Shown: positions 23,101-38,400 of the stretch, one piece after another
Layout of the letters: each line of letters starts with the position of its first letter
Numbering within the stretch: the first letter of the stretch is position 1
From: Streptomyces tailanensis
GTDB taxonomy: Bacteria > Actinomycetota > Actinomycetes > Streptomycetales > Streptomycetaceae
Assembly (NCBI RefSeq): GCF_008386495.1
Contig: NZ_VTHJ01000011.1
Coordinates: forward strand, 122,023 to 170,650
Length of the DNA: 48,628 nucleotides
Direction of reading: 5' to 3'
The notes under the pieces: model-generated
The model's input: the letters and a program-made list of their open reading frames with translations, nothing else
Database searches by the model: none
What the model was told of the DNA's origin: nothing
Program-made: the position numbers and the translations under genes

Positions 23101-26100
23101 TGTCGTCGATGCCGACCTCGTCCACGCCGAGCACCTCGGCGTAGAGCCGGGCGAGGATCTCCTCCCGCTTGGTGCGCGGCGCCCGGTAGGGCACCCCGGC
23201 GAACTCGGGAGCGGGCAGCGCGGCCCGGTCGAGCTTGCCGTTGGGCATCAGCGGCAGCCGGTCGAGGAGCACGTGGGCGGCCGGGACCATGAACTCGGGG
23301 AGTTTCTGGGCCGCGTAGGCCGCCAGCTCCTCCGCGTCCACCTCACCGGCGGGCACGACGTACGCGACGAGCACCTTGCCGGAGTTGGTGCCGCGCCCGT
23401 TGCGGGCGATCACCGCGGCCTGGGTGACGGCCGGGTGGGACGCCAGGGCTGCCTCGACCTCGCCGGGCTCGATACGGAAGCCGCGCACCTTGACCTGGGT
23501 GTCGCCGCGCCCGACGTACTCGATCTGTCCGTCCGCGTTCCAGCGGGCCAGGTCCCCGGTGCGGTACATGCGGGAGCCGGGCTCGCCGAACGGGTCGGCC
23601 ACGAAGCGGTCGGCGGTCAGGTCGGGGCGTCCGCGATAGCCGCGGCCCAGGCTCCCGGCGACGTACAACTCGCCGATCGCGCCCGGCGGAACGGGCGTGA
23701 GGCCCGGACCGAGGACGTACGCCCGCATGTTGGGCAGCGGGGTGCCGACGGGCGCGCTGCCCGTGCCGTCCCAGCCGGCCGCGTCGAAGGTGGTGGCGTA
23801 GAAGCTCTCCGTCTGCCCGTACGCGTTGACGATCCGGACACCGGGGAACGCCTCGCGGACCCTTTCGACGAGCGTCGAGGAGAGGGCCTCGCCGGCGAAG
23901 ACGACGGTCTCCATGGAGGTGCGGTCGGCGATCTGGTCGACGAGTTCCGCGAACGCCGACGGCACCGTGCTGATGACACCGCCGCGCCAGCCGTCCCGTT
24001 CGCCGAGGACCAGGACGTCCCGGACGATCTCCGCCGTGCCGCCGTGGACGAGCGTGGTGAACAGCTCGAACGCCGAGACGTCGAAGTTGATCGACGTGCC
24101 CGCCAGCACCTTGGAACCCGCCTGGATGCCCATGCGGGCCGCGAGCCCGAGGACGCCGTTGACGATGTTGGCGTGGGTGATGGCGACGCCCTTGGGGGTG
24201 CCGGAAGAGCCCGAGGTGTACATCACGTAGGCGAGGTTCTGCGGGTGCACCGGGCGGACGGGGTCGATGGCGTCGGCGGGGACGTGGTCGATGGCGTCGA
24301 CGTACAGTTTCGGCGTCTCGGTCGCGGGGAGGACGTTCGCTGTCCCGGAGTCCGTGAGGACCAGCTGCGGCCGGGCCTCGCCGAGGATGTACTCCAGGCG
24401 GTGGCTCGGGTACTTGGGGTCGATCGGGAGATACGCGCCGCCCGCCTTCAGGACCGCCAGCAGCGCCACGGCCAGGTCGAGGGAGCGGGGCAGGGAGACG
24501 GCCACGACCGTCTCCGGGCCGACGCCATGGTCCTTTACGAGCACATGGGCCAGCCGGTTGGCGCGGGCGTTGAGCTGCTCGTACGTCAGCCGGGCGCCCT
24601 CGAAGACCAGTGCGATCGAGTCGGGGGTGGCTGCGGCCTGCTTCTCGATGAGGCGGGTGACCGTCGCGTCCGGGGTGGGCGCGGTGGTGCCGCTCAGCTC
24701 AAGGAGGCGGTCGTGCTCGGCCGGCTCCAGGACGTCGACCAGGCCGATCGGCAGGGTCAGGTCGTCGGCCAACTGCCGCAGGATCAGGGCGAGTCGGGTC
24801 GCGTACGACTCGACGGTCGGCCGGTCCAGGACGTGCTCCTGGAACTGGAGCACGAGGCGGAGGTGCGGGTCCGCGTCCGCCATCACTGTGAGCGGGTAGT
24901 GGGTGCCCGTGGAGGGACGGATGGTGGTGAAGGCGATACCCGCCGCCGCGTTGGCCTCGTCGAGGCCGGCCCGGTCGACCGGATACGACTCGAAGACGAC
25001 CAGGGTGTCGAAGAGGGTGCTGAGCCCGGTGGTCTGCTGGATCTCGCTCAGGCCCTGGTGGTGATGGTCGAGCAGGGCGGCCTGGCGCCGCTGGAGCCCG
25101 GTCAGGACGTCGGCGAGACAGTCGCCGGGGGCGTACTCGACGCGTACGGGAAGGGTGTTGATGAAGAGGCCCACCATCGAGTCGACGTCCGGGACCGCCG
25201 GGGGCCGCCCGGACACGGTCGCGCCGAAGACGACGTCCTGCCGTCCGGTGAGCCGGCCGAGGAGGACCGCCCAGGCGCCCTGCACCAGGGTGTTGACGGT
25301 GACGCCGAGCTCCGAGGCGCGCCGGGTGAGCGCGCGGACGTCGTCCAGGGGCAGCGGGACGTCGACCGAGCCGATGCCGTGGCTGCCGGTCGCCGGGGCG
25401 CCGCCGCGCACGAGGAGGGTGGGCTCCTCGACGCCCTCCAGTTCGCGGGCCCATGCCTGCGTGGATGCCTCGTGGTCCTGGCGGGCGAGCCAGGTGAGGA
25501 AGTCCTTGAAGCCACGGACTCGGGGCAGTACGGAGGGGTCGCCGCCGGAGCCGTACAGGTGCAGCAGGTCCTTCATCAGGTGCGGGAAGGACCAGCCGTC
25601 GAAGAGGACGTGGTTCGCCGTGAGGACCAGCTCGGAGGTCTCGCCGGTCATCCGGACCAGGGTCATGCGGAGCATCGGCGGGACGGCCGGGTCGAAGGCG
25701 GCGGCGTGGTCCTCGGCGAGGAAGCGTTCGAAGGACGCGTGGCGCTCCGCTTCGGGGAGGTGGGTCAGGTCGATCTCCCGCCACGGGAGTTCGACGCCGT
25801 CGACAATGACCTGTGCCTGGTGGCCGGCCGAGTCCGTCACGAACGCGGCCCGCAGGTTCGGGTGCCGGTCCAGCATCGCCTGGCCCGCCGCGCGCATACG
25901 GTCCGCGTCGACCTGTCCGGTGACGTGGAACGACATCTGCATCTGGTAGGCGTCCCAGGAATCGTCGTTCAGCATCGTGTGGAACAGGAGGCCGGACTGG
26001 AGGGCTGTGAGGGGCCAGACGTCGGAGAGACCGGGGTACGTCTGCTCCCAGCGCTCGATGTCTTCCTGGGTTACGTCGACGAGGGGGAGGTCGGAGGGGG

Positions 26101-29100
26101 TGAGGCCGCCGGCGTTCTCCTGGTCGGCGTGGTGGGTCAGTGCGGTCAGGGCTGCGAACCACAGTTCGACGAGTTCTTCGACGTCCTGCTTCGTGAACAG
26201 GCCTGCGGGGAAGCCGATGGAGGCGTCGAGTCGGGCGCCCTCTTCGGTGTCCACGACCAGGGAGTTGATCTCCAGGGCGGACATGGCGGGCATGTCCGCG
26301 TCGAGGGGGGCGGAGAGTTCGGAGAGTTGGGTGAAGCCGAGGCCTCGCAGGGCGTCGGGCATGTCGGCTGTGGAGAAGCGGCCGAGGTAGTTGAAGCCGA
26401 TCTGCCCCGCTGAGGTCGTTGGTTCACTGCGGGTTCGATGTGGCTGGTCGCGCCCACGCGGCGCAGCCGCACATGTCACAGCCCCGCGCCCCTTCAGGTC
26501 TGCTGCCGTGCCCTCATTCAGATAGCGCAGCAAGCCATAACCCAAGCCCTTGTCCGGGATTGCCAGAAGCTGTTCCTTGATGGCCTTCACTGCACGCCCG
26601 GCGGCCGGGCCGCCCGCGAACGCCTCGTCCAGATCCACGCCCGCCACGTCCAGCCGTACCGGGAACAGGCTCGTGAACCAACCCACCGTGGACGACAGGT
26701 CCGCGCCCGGTACCACGTCCTGTTCGCGGCCGTGGCCCTCCAGCTTGAGCAGGGTGGAGGACTCGTACACCCCTCGTGCGCGGCGCCACTTGGCCACGGC
26801 CATGGCCAGCGCGGCGAGGAGGCCGTCGTTGACTCCGCCGTGGAAGGCGGCCGGGACCTTGGTCAGCAGGGCCTCGGTGACGTCGGCGGCGAGCTGTACG
26901 CGGACGAAGTCCAGGGAGCCTCGTGTGTCGACGGCCGGGTCGAGCGGGCGGGAGCCGAGCAGCGGGTCGGGGCCGTCGAGGATGCGCTTCCACAGCGGGA
27001 GTTCGGCCGCTCGCGAAGGACTGTTGGCCTCCTCGATCAGCGCGTGCGTCCAGCGGCGTACGGAGGTCCCGGCGGCCGGCAGCTTCGCCCGTCCGCGCTC
27101 CTTGACCTGCTGCCAGGCGGCGGCGAGGTCCGGGAGCAGGATGCGCCAGGAGACGCCGTCGACGACCAGGTGGTGCAGGGCGACGACCAGGCGCCCGGGG
27201 ACACCGGGGTCGGCCGGGTCGAACCACACGAACTGGGCCATGACCCCGGCCGCGGGGTCCAGCCGGCCGGTGGCGGCGTCGAGTTCGGCGGCCACCCGCG
27301 CGTCGAAGGACTCGTCCCACACCCCGTCGCAGCCGACCCGGCGCACCAGCGTGCCCGCGTCCACCGACCCCGGCGCACCGACGCACATGCGGTGGCCGTC
27401 GAGGCGGGAGCGGAGGATGTCGTGCCGGTCGAGGACGGCGTTCAGGGTGGCGACGAGGCCGGATCGGTCGATGCCGAGCGGGAGTTCGGCAAGCACCGCC
27501 ATGGAGAAGCGGTTGTGGGAGCCGCCGAGTTCGAGCATGTACTCGGCGATCGGCAGCAGCGGGAACTCGCCGGTGCCGCCGCCCTCGAACTCCGGCAGGG
27601 TGACGGCGGCCGTGGCGTGTTCGGAGACCACGGACGCCAGTTCCGCCGCCGTACGGTGTTCGAAGATCTGGCGGGGGGTGACCTCGACGCCCTGGGCGCG
27701 GGCCCGGGAGACGACCTGGATGGAGCGGATGGAGTCGCCGCCCACGGCGAAGAAGTCGTCGTCGACACCGACCCGCTCCAGGCCGAGGACCTCGGCGTAG
27801 ACCTCGGCGAGGATCCGCTCGCGCTCGTTGCCCGGCGCCCGGTACGCGCCGCCGGTGAACTCCGGCTCGGGGAGGGCCTTGCGGTCGAGCTTGCCGTTCG
27901 GGGCGAGGGGGAGACGGTCGAGGACGACGAAGGCGGACGGGACCATGAAGTCGGGCAGCCGCTTGGCGACGAAGGCGCGCAGCTCGGCGGTCTCCACGCC
28001 GGCTCGCAGGTCGGTGCTGGTGGAGTCGCTGCTGTAGGCGGGCACGACGTACCCGACGAGCTGCTTGGTGTTGCCGTGTGCCCGGGCGACGACCGCGGCC
28101 TGCGCGATGCCCGGGTGGGCGGTCAGCGCGGCTTCGACCTCGCCGGGCTCGATACGGAAGCCGCGCACCTTGACCTGGGTGTCCCCGCGGCCCAGGTACT
28201 CCAGCTGCCCCTCGGCGTTCCAGCGCGCGAGGTCGCCGGTGCGGTACATGCGGGAGCCGGGCGGGCCGTACGGGTCGGCGACGAACCGGTCGGCGGTCAG
28301 CTCGGACCGGCCGTGGTAGCCGCGTGCCACGTTGCCGGCGACGCACAGCTCGCCCGCCACGCCCTGCGGTACGGGGGTCAGGCCGGGGCCAAGGACGTAG
28401 ACACGCATGTTGCCCAGCGGGGTGCCGATGGGCGCGCTGCCCTCGCCGTCCCAGCGGCGGCTCTCGTCGATGGCGAACGCAGTGGCGTAGAAGCTCTCGG
28501 TCTGGCCGTAGGCGTTGATGATCCGGACGCCCGGGAACGCCTCGCGGACCCGTTCGGCGAGCGTCGAGGACAGGGCCTCGCCCGCGAAGACGAGCGTGTC
28601 GACGGTGGTAGTGCCCGCGATCTGGTCCATCAGCTCGGCGAAGACCGAGGGGACCGTGCTGATCAGGCTGCCGTTCCAGCCGTCGCCCGCGGCCGCCCGC
28701 TCGCCGAGGACGAGCACGTCGCGGACGATCTCGACCGTGCCGCCGTGGGTGAGCGTCGTGAAGATCTCGAAGACCGACACGTCGAAGTTGACGGACGTGC
28801 CCGCGAGGGTCCGCGAGTCCTTGCCCATGTCGACGCGGTCGGCCAGTTGGAGCACCCCGTTGACGATGTTGTGGTGGCTGAGTGAGACGCCCTTCGGGGT
28901 GCCGGTCGAGCCCGAGGTGTACATGACGTAGGCGAGGTTCTGCGGGTGCGCGCCGGTCGTGAGGTTGTCGGCCGGCCGGTCGGTGAGGGCCGGCTCGTCG
29001 ACGTACAGCTTGGGCGTGTCCGTCTCCGGGAGGACGTGCACCGTCTCGGAGTCGGTCAGGACGAGTGCCGGGCGGGCCTCGCCGAGGATGTACTCCAGGC

Positions 29101-30754
29101 GGTGGCTGGGGTACTTGGGGTCGATCGGGAGGTAGGCGCCGCCCGACTTCAGTACGGCCAGCAGGGCGACGACGAGGTCCGGGGAGCGGGGCAGGGAGAG
29201 GGCGACGACCGTCTCCGGGCCGACACCGTGGTCCTGTGTGAGCACGTGGGCCAACCGGTTGGCGCGGGCGTTGAGTTCGCCGTACGTCAGTGAGGTGCCC
29301 TCGAAGACGACCGCCTCGGCGTCCGGGGTGAGGGCGACCTGCTCCTCGACCAGCCGGGCCAGGGTGACCATCGGGGTCGGCTCGGCGGTGGCGTTCACCT
29401 CGACGAGGAAGCGCTGCCGCTCGGCCGGGGCCAGGGTGTCGACGGCGCCGACCGGGAGGGCCGGATCCGCCATCAGCTGCCGCAGGACGCGGAGGAAGCG
29501 GGCGCCGACGGCCTCGACGGTGGACCGGTCGAACAGATCGAGGGCGTACTCGATGGTGCCGCGCGCCCCCTGCCCGTCGTGGTGCCGGGCGATGTTGAAC
29601 TCCAGATCGAACTTGGCGGTCTTGGTGTCGAGCTGCTCGAAGTCGAGGCGGGCTTCGAGGCCGGGCAGGTCCAGGTCGGGGCGGGTGATGTTCTGCCAGG
29701 CGAACAGCACCTGGAAGAGGGGGTTGTAGGCGGTGGAGCGCTCGGGGCTGAGCCGGTCCACCAGCATCTCGAAGGGGGCGTCCTGGTTGTCGTAGGCGTT
29801 CAGGGCGCGTTCGCGGACCTGCTCCAGGACGTCCTCGAAGGTGGGGTTGCCGTCCAGGCGGACACGCAGCACCCAGGTGTTGACGAAGAAGCCGACGAGG
29901 TCGGCGAGGTCCTCGTCGCCGCGGCCGGCGATCGGGGAGCCGATCGGGATGTCGTCGCCACCGCCGAGCTGCTGGAGCAGCACGGCGAGGACGGACTGGA
30001 GGACCATCGACACGCTCAGGCCGCGTTCGGTCGCCAACTCCTCGACCTGAGCGAGGAGTTCGGGCTCCAGCTCGAACTCGACGACGTCACCGCGGTGGCT
30101 GGCCACGGAGGGCCGGGTGCGGTCGAGGGGCAGCTGCAGGGGCTGTGCTATGCTGGCCAGCTCGCTCTCCCAGTGGGCGAGTTGGCCTGAGACCAGGCTG
30201 TCGGGGTCGTTCTCGTCGCCGAGCAACTCGCGCTGCCAGAGCACGTAGTCGGTGTACTGGACGGGGAGTTCCGGGAACTCCGGCTCCCGGCCCTTGCGGC
30301 GGGCCGTGTAGGCGAGGGCGAGGTCCCGCAGCAGCGGGGCGCCGGACTCGCCGTCGGCGGCGATGTGGTGGAAGAGCAACAGCAGGACGTGCCGGTCGGG
30401 GGCCTGGCGCAGGATGCGGGCGCGGACCGGGATCTCGGCGTACAGGTCGAAGGTGTACGAGACGGCCTCGGCGACCGCTTCGGAGAGCCGCTCGGGCTCG
30501 ACGTCCACGACGGGGATGTCGAGCCGGAGGTCCTCCGGCGGGAGTATTCGCAGGTAGGGGACGCCGTCCTCGTCGTAGAGGATCGTGCGCAGGCTCTCGT
30601 GCCGGCCGACCACGTCACGGATCGAGGCGGCGAGCGCGCGGGTGTCCAGCTCGCCGGTGAGGTGCAGGGCGAGGGGCACGTTGTAGGTGGCAGAGGGGCC
30701 CTCGAAGCGGTCGATGAACCAGAGCCGACGCTGGGCAAACGACAACGGGATCAC
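14159..30754 (-). CDS. Four-module NRPS: C-A-T-E-C-A-T-C-A-T-E-C-A-T-TE, predicted tetra-piperazate synthetase
   Basis: The 5531-residue synthetase; start GTG at 30754, six bases after the upstream gene, with AAGGAG ahead. By nucleotide (descending): C1 30750-29400 (HHIAADG at 30351-30370), A1 29370-27870, T1 (GGDS, 27735), E1 27600-26100 (HHLVVDG), C2 26045-24700 (NHVLFDG), A2 24690-23190, T2 (GGHS, 23080), C3 22920-21540 (HHIAGDG), A3 21520-20000, T3 (GGDS, 19880), E3 19740-18290, C4 18260-16880, A4 16870-15190, T4 (GGHS, 15060), TE 14920-14159 (GWSFGG; late His in HSTHHE). C2 and C4 are of the type following an E domain; C1 and C3 are ordinary L-type, so the order is D-L-D-L. All A domains share FDVS(V/A)FE(L/I)F, STVPS, (V/L)VFAGE and the variant A5 motif [10 protein letters not shown]. 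Aligned by eye to GrsA, each gives DVFSVAAYAK, which resembles codes I recall for piperazate. The TE releases or cyclises the chain. E1 and A4 carry repeat insertions. Confidence 0.95.
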   Translation of the reverse strand: MIPLSFAQRRLWFIDRFEGPSATYNVPLALHLTGELDTRALAASIRDVVGRHESLRTILYDEDGVPYLRILPPEDLRLDIPVVDVEPERLSEAVAEAVSYTFDLYAEIPVRARILRQAPDRHVLLLLFHHIAADGESGAPLLRDLALAYTARRKGREPEFPELPVQYTDYVLWQRELLGDENDPDSLVSGQLAHWESELASIAQPLQLPLDRTRPSVASHRGDVVEFELEPELLAQVEELATERGLSVSMVLQSVLAVLLQQLGGGDDIPIGSPIAGRGDEDLADLVGFFVNTWVLRVRLDGNPTFEDVLEQVRERALNAYDNQDAPFEMLVDRLSPERSTAYNPLFQVLFAWQNITRPDLDLPGLEARLDFEQLDTKTAKFDLEFNIARHHDGQGARGTIEYALDLFDRSTVEAVGARFLRVLRQLMADPALPVGAVDTLAPAERQRFLVEVNATAEPTPMVTLARLVEEQVALTPDAEAVVFEGTSLTYGELNARANRLAHVLTQDHGVGPETVVALSLPRSPDLVVALLAVLKSGGAYLPIDPKYPSHRLEYILGEARPALVLTDSETVHVLPETDTPKLYVDEPALTDRPADNLTTGAHPQNLAYVMYTSGSTGTPKGVSLSHHNIVNGVLQLADRVDMGKDSRTLAGTSVNFDVSVFEIFTTLTHGGTVEIVRDVLVLGERAAAGDGWNGSLISTVPSVFAELMDQIAGTTTVDTLVFAGEALSSTLAERVREAFPGVRIINAYGQTESFYATAFAIDESRRWDGEGSAPIGTPLGNMRVYVLGPGLTPVPQGVAGELCVAGNVARGYHGRSELTADRFVADPYGPPGSRMYRTGDLARWNAEGQLEYLGRGDTQVKVRGFRIEPGEVEAALTAHPGIAQAAVVARAHGNTKQLVGYVVPAYSSDSTSTDLRAGVETAELRAFVAKRLPDFMVPSAFVVLDRLPLAPNGKLDRKALPEPEFTGGAYRAPGNERERILAEVYAEVLGLERVGVDDDFFAVGGDSIRSIQVVSRARAQGVEVTPRQIFEHRTAAELASVVSEHATAAVTLPEFEGGGTGEFPLLPIAEYMLELGGSHNRFSMAVLAELPLGIDRSGLVATLNAVLDRHDILRSRLDGHRMCVGAPGSVDAGTLVRRVGCDGVWDESFDARVAAELDAATGRLDPAAGVMAQFVWFDPADPGVPGRLVVALHHLVVDGVSWRILLPDLAAAWQQVKERGRAKLPAAGTSVRRWTHALIEEANSPSRAAELPLWKRILDGPDPLLGSRPLDPAVDTRGSLDFVRVQLAADVTEALLTKVPAAFHGGVNDGLLAALAMAVAKWRRARGVYESSTLLKLEGHGREQDVVPGADLSSTVGWFTSLFPVRLDVAGVDLDEAFAGGPAAGRAVKAIKEQLLAIPDKGLGYGLLRYLNEGTAADLKGRGAVTCAAAPRGRDQPHRTRSEPTTSAGQIGFNYLGRFSTADMPDALRGLGFTQLSELSAPLDADMPAMSALEINSLVVDTEEGARLDASIGFPAGLFTKQDVEELVELWFAALTALTHHADQENAGGLTPSDLPLVDVTQEDIERWEQTYPGLSDVWPLTALQSGLLFHTMLNDDSWDAYQMQMSFHVTGQVDADRMRAAGQAMLDRHPNLRAAFVTDSAGHQAQVIVDGVELPWREIDLTHLPEAERHASFERFLAEDHAAAFDPAVPPMLRMTLVRMTGETSELVLTANHVLFDGWSFPHLMKDLLHLYGSGGDPSVLPRVRGFKDFLTWLARQDHEASTQAWARELEGVEEPTLLVRGGAPATGSHGIGSVDVPLPLDDVRALTRRASELGVTVNTLVQGAWAVLLGRLTGRQDVVFGATVSGRPPAVPDVDSMVGLFINTLPVRVEYAPGDCLADVLTGLQRRQAALLDHHHQGLSEIQQTTGLSTLFDTLVVFESYPVDRAGLDEANAAAGIAFTTIRPSTGTHYPLTVMADADPHLRLVLQFQEHVLDRPTVESYATRLALILRQLADDLTLPIGLVDVLEPAEHDRLLELSGTTAPTPDATVTRLIEKQAAATPDSIALVFEGARLTYEQLNARANRLAHVLVKDHGVGPETVVAVSLPRSLDLAVALLAVLKAGGAYLPIDPKYPSHRLEYILGEARPQLVLTDSGTANVLPATETPKLYVDAIDHVPADAIDPVRPVHPQNLAYVMYTSGSSGTPKGVAITHANIVNGVLGLAARMGIQAGSKVLAGTSINFDVSAFELFTTLVHGGTAEIVRDVLVLGERDGWRGGVISTVPSAFAELVDQIADRTSMETVVFAGEALSSTLVERVREAFPGVRIVNAYGQTESFYATTFDAAGWDGTGSAPVGTPLPNMRAYVLGPGLTPVPPGAIGELYVAGSLGRGYRGRPDLTADRFVADPFGEPGSRMYRTGDLARWNADGQIEYVGRGDTQVKVRGFRIEPGEVEAALASHPAVTQAAVIARNGRGTNSGKVLVAYVVPAGEVDAEELAAYAAQKLPEFMVPAAHVLLDRLPLMPNGKLDRAALPAPEFAGVPYRAPRTKREEILARLYAEVLGVDEVGIDDNFFDLGGHSLLATRLISRIRTELGVEIPIKVVFGSPTVAELTAQLSSGDTVRTPLRRARNRPERLPLSFAQRRLWFIDRFEGPSATYNIPMALRLTGDLDTEALAEAIRDVVARHESLRTVYGEDADGAGYQIVLEPGQYTLSVPVVEVAPGDGLTDAVVRAAQHTFDLGNDIPVRAGILRCGPGEHVLTLLIHHIAGDGESMAPLIRDVSTAYAARREGRAPDFAELPVQYADYTLWQRALLGDATDPDSLLAGQSSYWRRELAAVPQPLRLPVDRPRPPKASHRGEMLDFTIDDELLAAVEKLAREHDVTVSMVMQSVLAVLLHQLGGGDDIPIGSPIAGRTDEALADLVGFFVNTWVLRAELSGNPTFEELIAQVRDKALAAYANQDAPFERLVELLNPERSTAYHPLFQVMFAWQNFAQADFDLPGLAVSYVPTPTGTAKFDLFFNLTEVTGPDGREVEGLLEYATDLFDRETAERVADRFVRVLRQLVAAPAARVGAVDLLDEAERDKVLHRFNDTAEPTPHLTVAELVEKQVAATPDAVAIVSGDTTLAYWELNARANRLARELVDRGVGPETLVAVSLPRTAELAVALLAVLKAGGAYLPIDPKYPSHRLDHILTEAAPTLVLTDSETVSVLPSVSVPKLYVDELDLTDRSPENLPVTAHPQNLAYVMYTSGSTGVPKGVSLSHRNIVNGVLRLIPRVGVKKGSRILAGTSINFDVSVFELFTTLSVGGSAEIVRDVLVLGERDSWNGTMISTVPSAFTELLDQLAGRLDVETVVFAGEALPTTLVERMREQIPGVRVINAYGQTESFYATTFTANGPNGFSGGGTGSAPIGTPLGNMRAYVLGPGFAPAPVGVAGELYIAGDISRGYRGRPDLTAERFVADPFGPPGSRMYRTGDLARWNADGQLEYAGRADSQVKVRGFRIEPGEVEAAITAHPGVAQAAVVVREHGKSKQLVGYVVPAEAGSSGAGQDLGGTDFDLTAGLTSRDLRGFVGDRLPEFMVPAAFVVIDRLPLAPNGKLDHKALPEPEFSGGEYRAPRTPEEETLAAVYADVLGHARIGIDDDFFAVGGDSIRSIQVVTRARAQGVEVTPREIFEHRTVAELARVARTTGTAVLLEEFDGGGTGTLPLLPIAQYMLELGGHFDRFSMSLPLELPQGIDGDGFAATLNAVFDRHDLLRSRLVGESLEVAPPGSVDTAALIRRVECDGAWDEEWLRTAATELDAATGRLNPAAGAMAQFVWFDPADADVPGRLLIALHHLVVDGVSWRILLPDLAEAWKQVKANGTAQLPAVGTSVRRWTHALMEEANSPQRTAELELWQAILDGPDPLLGSRPLDPATDTRSTLDHLSVRLPVEVTEALLTKVPAAFHGGVNDGLLAALALAVTKWRRIRGQDEPSTLIRLEGHGREQDVVPGADLSSTVGWFTSMYPVRLDTTGFDVEEAFEGGRTTGAVVKAIKEQLLAIPDKGLGYGLLRYLNEGTRAQLGGGAGQIGFNYLGRFSSADMPEDLRNLGWTQLPDVTLAADLGDMPAMTTIEINSAVMDTDLGPQLDASVGFPTGILTHTEVEDLMTLWSEALHAITRHVTEDPKAGGLTPSDLPLVDVTQQDIERWERTYPGLTDVWPLTALQSGLLFQSLLDDDAEHDAYQMQIAFHVSGHIDPARMRAAGQAVLDRHPNLRAAFVTDAAGSRLQAVVDGVALPWREVDLRELPEAEREEAFERFLAADHKAHFDPAAPPLLRLSLVRMTDDRSELVLTAHHVLFDGWSFPILMQELLHLYGSAGDPSVLPRTRGFKDFLTWLAEQDHAETARAWAAELEGVEEPTLLAPQTLTGDDLGVGQLDVRLPLDEARALNRRASELGITVNTLVQAAWAVLLGRLTNRQDVVFGATVSGRPPTVTDVDSMVGLFINTLPVRVEYGPGDTLADLLTGLQRRQAALLDHHHHGLSEIHRTTGLSTLFDTLVVFESFPVDKEGIDSANSAAGIAFTGIRPFSGTHYPLTVMAAADPHLQLVLQYQRGVFDLKTVEALGDRLVRVLRQMAADPSVPVGAVDLLEPAEHERLTELSGTAAPTPGVTVAGLVERQAAATPDASAVEYGGTTLTYAELNAAANRLARELVGHGVGPETVVAVALPRTLDLAVALLAVLKAGGAYLPIDPKYPSHRLEYILGEARPQLVLTDTGTANVLPETTTPKLHLDELVLPADDTDLGRPVHPDNLAYVMYTSGSTGTPKGVAITHANVVNGVLRLAGPVGMAPGRRMLAGTSINFDVSVFELFTTLAHGGTVEIVRDVLALGERDAWQGAVISTVPSVFAELVDQLAGTTSVDTLVFAGEGLSTGLVRRVREAFPEVRVINAYGQTESFYATLFDASTTELTGGSTPIGAPLANMRAYILGPGLTPVPPGAVGELYVAGNVGRGYRGRPDLTADRFVADPFGPPGSRMYRTGDLARWNADGRLEYAGRGDVQVKVRGFRVEPGEVEAALTAHPGVDRAVVVVRGCFESPAQHPRRPAHSPTLGFARAGGASTAAPAKDSSSVSPTPGFARAGGPPSRAFVRHAEGTHRTPRAPHRTFETPPGPHGNTGRLVAYVVPATPDLDTEELRAHVTAGLPEFMVPSAFVHLDRLPLAPNGKLDHRALPEPEFTGEAYRAPRTAREETLAALFADVLGLQKVGIDDDFFALGGHSLLAARLVSRVRRELGLALPMRAVFQAPTVAGLAAHGARTARENTDPFARVLTIKADGDREPLWFAHLTGGLAWPYLSFAGHLPADRPAYGIQSPAWSSGPAGNSVPLNSALPNSLESLVTEYVGEILSVQPEGPYHLIGWSFGGAVVHAMAAELQRRGHEVALLGLLDAAPSGHFANDPDLELAQVRGLLGEFVGELDGTDQENLLERSSEFVVHHVDLLKRFTPPVFQGDVLFFNATLNPEAPYTGQWKPYVDGKVTAYDIHSTHHEMCLPAHAAGMAEVIGHKLDELDKARGGKPS
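15379..15617. mobile_element. MITE-like element with terminal inverted repeats, inserted in frame in A domain 4
   Basis: The ends match as an imperfect inverted repeat of about 45 bp: CAGGGGGTGTTTCGAAAGTCC reads inward from 15379, and its near-copy CAGGGGGTGCTTCGAAAGTCC reads inward on the minus strand from 15617; later mismatches are mostly transitions. Inside lie two direct copies of the GCTCGAGCGAAGCC repeat also found at 4593-4630. Compared with A1-A3 it adds exactly 80 residues (240 bp) between VVVR and [11 protein letters not shown], in the C-terminal subdomain of A4, without a stop or frameshift. There is no transposase inside, and no target duplication could be fixed. Confidence 0.75.
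26442..26494. repeat. Interspersed repeat copy inserted in frame in epimerase domain 1
   Basis: GGCTGGTCGCGCCCACGCGG, then CGCAGCCGCACATG and GCCCCGCGCCCCTT: the same family as 4722-4775, 11551-11597 and 40340-40391. It lies between NEGT and GQIGFNYLG of E1. E3, the duplicate domain, has only eight residues here (18625-18660); E1 has 33, so 75 bp were gained in frame. Confidence 0.8.
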
Positions 30755-30760
30755 TTCGGA

Positions 30761-34363
<3,603 letters not shown>

Positions 34364-34440
34364 GAATGACCGGAAGGAAATTACTGAGAAAGGGATTCGA
34401 TAACGACCCTAAGGTCGCCTCTATTACCCAACAAGCGTGT

Positions 34441-35400
34441 TCAACCGACCAGTTGGGCGAGCGGGACGGGGAATTCACCGTCGCTGGAAACAGCCGCCCG
34501 TGAATCCGTGGCGAGCCGCCGCAGTACGCCGGCCAGCCGCTCCGCGGTGTCCCGCGCGGCCGCGTCCCCGAACAGCCCCCGCGCGCACCGCAGCCGCAGC
34601 TCCAGCGGCCCCGGGGCGGCCCGCAGGACGAGGGCCAGCGGCGGCTGCCCGTGGTGCACCGCCCGGACCCCGGTGACGGTGACCCGCCCGGAGGCGCCGA
34701 GCCCGGGCGTACCGATGTCCTGGACGCCGAGCACCGCCTCCCGGCGCCCGGGGGCGCCGGTCAGGGCCACGGTCCAGGCACCGCGCACCACCGTCTCCAG
34801 GCTGACCCCGAGCCCCAGCGCCCGCAGGGTGAGCCGCCCCGCGTCCGCCACGCTCAACGGCACCTCGACTTCCTCGACGGCCACCGGGGAGCCGGGGAGC
34901 CGGGCGGCGCCCCCGGTGACGTACGACCGCAGCAGGGCCCGCAGCAGCGAGCGCAGCGCTCCCTCGTCGAGGTGCAACTGCCGCGTGGTGACCAGCAACA
35001 GGTGCCGCTCCCACGCCAGCCGCACGAGCGCGACCCGCACCGGGGGCCCGGGGCAGCCGACGCTCGCCCGGTCAGCCGCGAGCAGCGCATCGAGCGCCTC
35101 GGTCCGCTCCCCGATCGTCAGCACCCCGAGATCCGACTCCCGCCAGAACGGCCTCGGCCCCTCCCGGGCGAACAGCCCCTTGACGGCCGTACGCATCCGT
35201 ACGGGATCGACCCAGCCGGCCAGGTGCACGACGAGTTGGAGGGGGCCGGTGTCGGGGGCGGGGAGTGTCACGGGCGGGGGTGAGGAGGGGGCCGGCGACG
35301 GGGGTACGGGCATCGCAGGGGCAGGCGCCGACGGCGCGGCCGGTGCAGGTGCCGGCGGCGAAGCCGCAGGCACCTCAGCCCTGGCGGCGGGCCGGATCAC
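34441..35400 (-). CDS. Stand-alone degenerate condensation-domain protein
   Basis: The 319-residue protein starts at GTG 35400, overlapping the stop of the A-KR-T gene (GTGA). The first 50 residues are Pro/Ala-rich and probably disordered. The rest aligns with the post-epimerase C domains of this locus: LVVHLAGWVDPVRMRTAV (compare the FTLSGRVDPERMRAAG stretch), SLETVVRGAWTVALTGAPGRREAVLGV, and a C-terminal LRLRCARGLFGDAAARDTAERL. The catalytic HHxxxDG is lost: the aligned stretch reads TTRQLHLDEGAL. Therefore it is probably not a peptide-bond catalyst. It could be a docking or gating partner between the starter A-KR-T and the Ser module, or a decaying domain. I know of no named family for it. 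Confidence 0.8.
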   Translation of the reverse strand: MIRPAARAEVPAASPPAPAPAAPSAPAPAMPVPPSPAPSSPPPVTLPAPDTGPLQLVVHLAGWVDPVRMRTAVKGLFAREGPRPFWRESDLGVLTIGERTEALDALLAADRASVGCPGPPVRVALVRLAWERHLLLVTTRQLHLDEGALRSLLRALLRSYVTGGAARLPGSPVAVEEVEVPLSVADAGRLTLRALGLGVSLETVVRGAWTVALTGAPGRREAVLGVQDIGTPGLGASGRVTVTGVRAVHHGQPPLALVLRAAPGPLELRLRCARGLFGDAAARDTAERLAGVLRRLATDSRAAVSSDGEFPVPLAQLVG

Positions 35401-38400
35401 TGCCCGGCCCTCGCGGCAGCCGCCCCTGCCGCCGTCCCGGCCCTCGCCGCCTTCCCGGTCTCCGCGCCCGACCCTGTCGCCGTCTCCGTCGTCGCGGGCC
35501 GCTCCCCCGCCAGCGCGGCCATCCCCTCCACCGTCGGGTTCTCGTACAGCTCGTGCGTGCTCAGCCGGATCGCGAGTTCTTGGGCGAGGCGGGCGAGGAG
35601 GCGGGTGGCGCGGAGGGAGTTGCCGCCGAGGTCGAAGAAGGAGTCGTCGCGGCCGACGGTCTTCTGGCCGAGGACGTCGGACCAGATGGCGGCGATCCGC
35701 TGCTCCAGCTCACCCTCCGGCGCGGTGTACTTCCGCTTGCCGAGGGCGGACCGGCGGGGGGCCATGTCAAGGAGGAGCTGGGTGGTGTCGACGGCGCCGG
35801 TGCCGTCCTTGGGGATGCGGGCGACCTCCATCAGCCGTACGGGCACGGGGAGTTCGCCCATGACCGGGGCGAGCGCGGCGTGGACGGCGGCCGGGTCGGC
35901 GGCGGCGTCCGGGTCGGTCGTGTAGGCGACCAGCACCTCGCGCACGCTCAGCTCGTCCGGCGCGAGCTCGCCCACGATCACGGGGTTGGCCGGGTCGAGG
36001 CCGATGAGCTGGTAGTGGTACGGCAGTGCCGTGGCCGTGAGGAAGCAGCGCAGCCCCCGCTCGGGGTCGATCGCGCGGAAGCCGCGGCGGCGTGCGGGTG
36101 CCGTGGACTGGCCCTGGCTCATGCCGATGTCGTCCCACAGGCTCCAGGCGAGGCAGCGCACACTCCGGCCGAGCTCGTGGTGCCAGTGGTCGGCGAACCC
36201 CACGAGGAACGCGCTGGCGGCGGAGTACGCGCCGAAGGAATGGCCGCCGAACTCGCCGTTGACCGACCCGAAGAGGACCAGCGAGGCCTCCGGCCGGTCC
36301 GCGAGGACGTCGGCGATGGCGAGGGTGCCCCCGACCTTGGCGGCGTACTGGGCACGGAAGCCGTCCTCGGACTCCCGGGCCAGCGTGTGCCGTTCGAGGT
36401 TCTTCCACTGCTCGGAGACGTCCGCGGCGGCCAGGTGCAGTACGCCGTCCAGCGGGCGCCCCCAGCGCTGCTCGGCGGCGGCGACCGCGGCCCCGAGCTG
36501 CTCCGGGTCGGTGATGTCGACCTGCCGGTAGGTGACCTCGCCGAGGTCGGTGAGGTCCCTCAGCCGGGCCGCCTTCGCGCCCTCGGCCGGCGACCGGCCC
36601 ACAAGCAGCAGCCGTACCCCGTACGCGGCCAGCAGATACCCGGCGAGGTCGCTCGCGATCCCGCCGAGACCGCCGGTGACCAGGTACAGCCCGCCCGCCA
36701 CCAGCGGCGGCGCGCCCTCGGCCTCGGTCTCCTCGTCGACCGCGCGCAGCCTCGGCTGCCAGCGCAGCCCCTCGCGCGCGGCGACCACCCCGGTGTGGGT
36801 CGGGTCGGCGAGCTCGGTGCGCACGGCACGCGCCCACTGCCCATGGTCGGCGGGCAGGTCCAGCTGCCGCACGGTGATCAACGGGTTCTCGGCGACCGCC
36901 GTGCGCACGAGCCCCGGCAGGGCGCAGACACCGAGGTCGACCCGGTCACCGGGCCGCACATGGACCGCGCCCTCGGTGAGCACGAGCAGCAGCGGGGCCC
37001 CGAACTCGCCCAGGACCTGGATGAGGGCGGTGAGCTGACCGGTGACGGCGGCGAGCCGTTCGGCCGGCCCGGCGCCCTTGTCGTCGAACGGCCCGGCACC
37101 CTTCCCCTCGCGTGCCCCGGCACCCTTGTCGTCCTTGTCGTCCAGCGGCCAGGCGAACACCACCGAGTCGATGGGCCCGTAGTGGGCGGTGACGTCGGTC
37201 AGTACGCGCCGCAGGTCCTCGGGTTCGCCGGGCACGACCCGGTACCGGTCGAGGTCCACCTCGGCGAACGACCGCCCCTTGCCGACCAGCACCGCCGCCT
37301 CGTCGTCCAGCCCCAGCCCGGCGAGCTGCTCCTCCTCGGCGAACACCACGCGCGTACCGCAGTCGGCGGAGAACACCAGCCGGGAGGACCCCTTGTCGGC
37401 CGGGGCCTGCGCGGCGGGCAGCCGGGACCACTGCCGCCGGAAGAACCACGACCCGGACTCGTCCGGCACCTCCTCGTCACCGGCGATCCGGTCCGCGAAC
37501 CGCCCGGCCCGCAGATCGGCGACGAGCGCGGCCCGCTGGATCTTGCCGCTGGCGGTCTTCGGGAACTCGGCATCGGTGACCGGCACGACGACATCCGGCG
37601 CGATCCCGGCCTCCCGCACCAGCGCGGCCCGTACCTCCTGGAAGGTCCGGGCGAGCGTGTCGGGGTCCCAGCGCACCGGCACGAAGAAGATCACCAGCCG
37701 GTCGGGCCCCTCCCCCGGCTCCCGCACCCCGGCGGCCGCCGAGAAGGTGACCCGCACGCCCTCGACCTGCTCGACGACGCTCTCCAGCTCATGCGCGACG
37801 AAGTTGGCGCCCCGCACGATGATCTGGTCCTTCTTCCGCCCGGCGATCACCAGCGCCCCGTCCCGCACGAAGGCGAGGTCCCCGGTCCGGAACCACCCGT
37901 CCTCGGTGAACGCGTCCCGGTTCGCCTCGGCGTTCCCGTGGTAGTGCCGCAGCATGGTCACCCCACGGATCTGCAACTCCCCGACCCGGTCCCGGGGCAA
38001 CGTCCGCCCGTCATCGCCGACGACCCGGATGGTCACGCCCGGGATGGGGCCGCCGACCTCGGTGAAGGCGACGGCGCCCTTGTGACCCGACGTCTCGTAG
38101 ACGAGGCGGTCCTCGCCCAGGGACGACTGCCGCACGACAACGGTCCCGAGCTCCCGGTCGTCCCGGCTCTGCCGCGTGTACGTGACGCCGGAGCAGGTCT
38201 CCGACATCCCCCAGCACGGCACCATCGCGTCCGCCCGCAGCCCGTGCGGCGCCAGCAGCTCCAGGAACCGATGACTGGTGGCGGCCACCACGGGCTCGCC
38301 CGCGTTGACGAACTCCCGCATCCGCGACAGATCCCAGCTCCGCCGCCCGATCTCCTCGGCACACTCGTTGACGAGGTTGTACGCGAAGTTCGGCGCCCAG

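Noticed and set aside
16259..26413. Very long plus-strand open frames opposite the NRPS, including one of over 2500 codons
   Set aside because: They are antisense shadows caused by high third-position G+C; their products are low-complexity Arg/Gly/Val-rich with no domains, whereas the minus strand has intact NRPS motifs throughout.
34364..34440. Possible small gene or riboswitch in the gap before the Ser NRPS
   Set aside because: Only a 5-bp hairpin (CGACC/GGTCG) and no convincing reading frame; it is noted as a spacer with perhaps a weak internal promoter.
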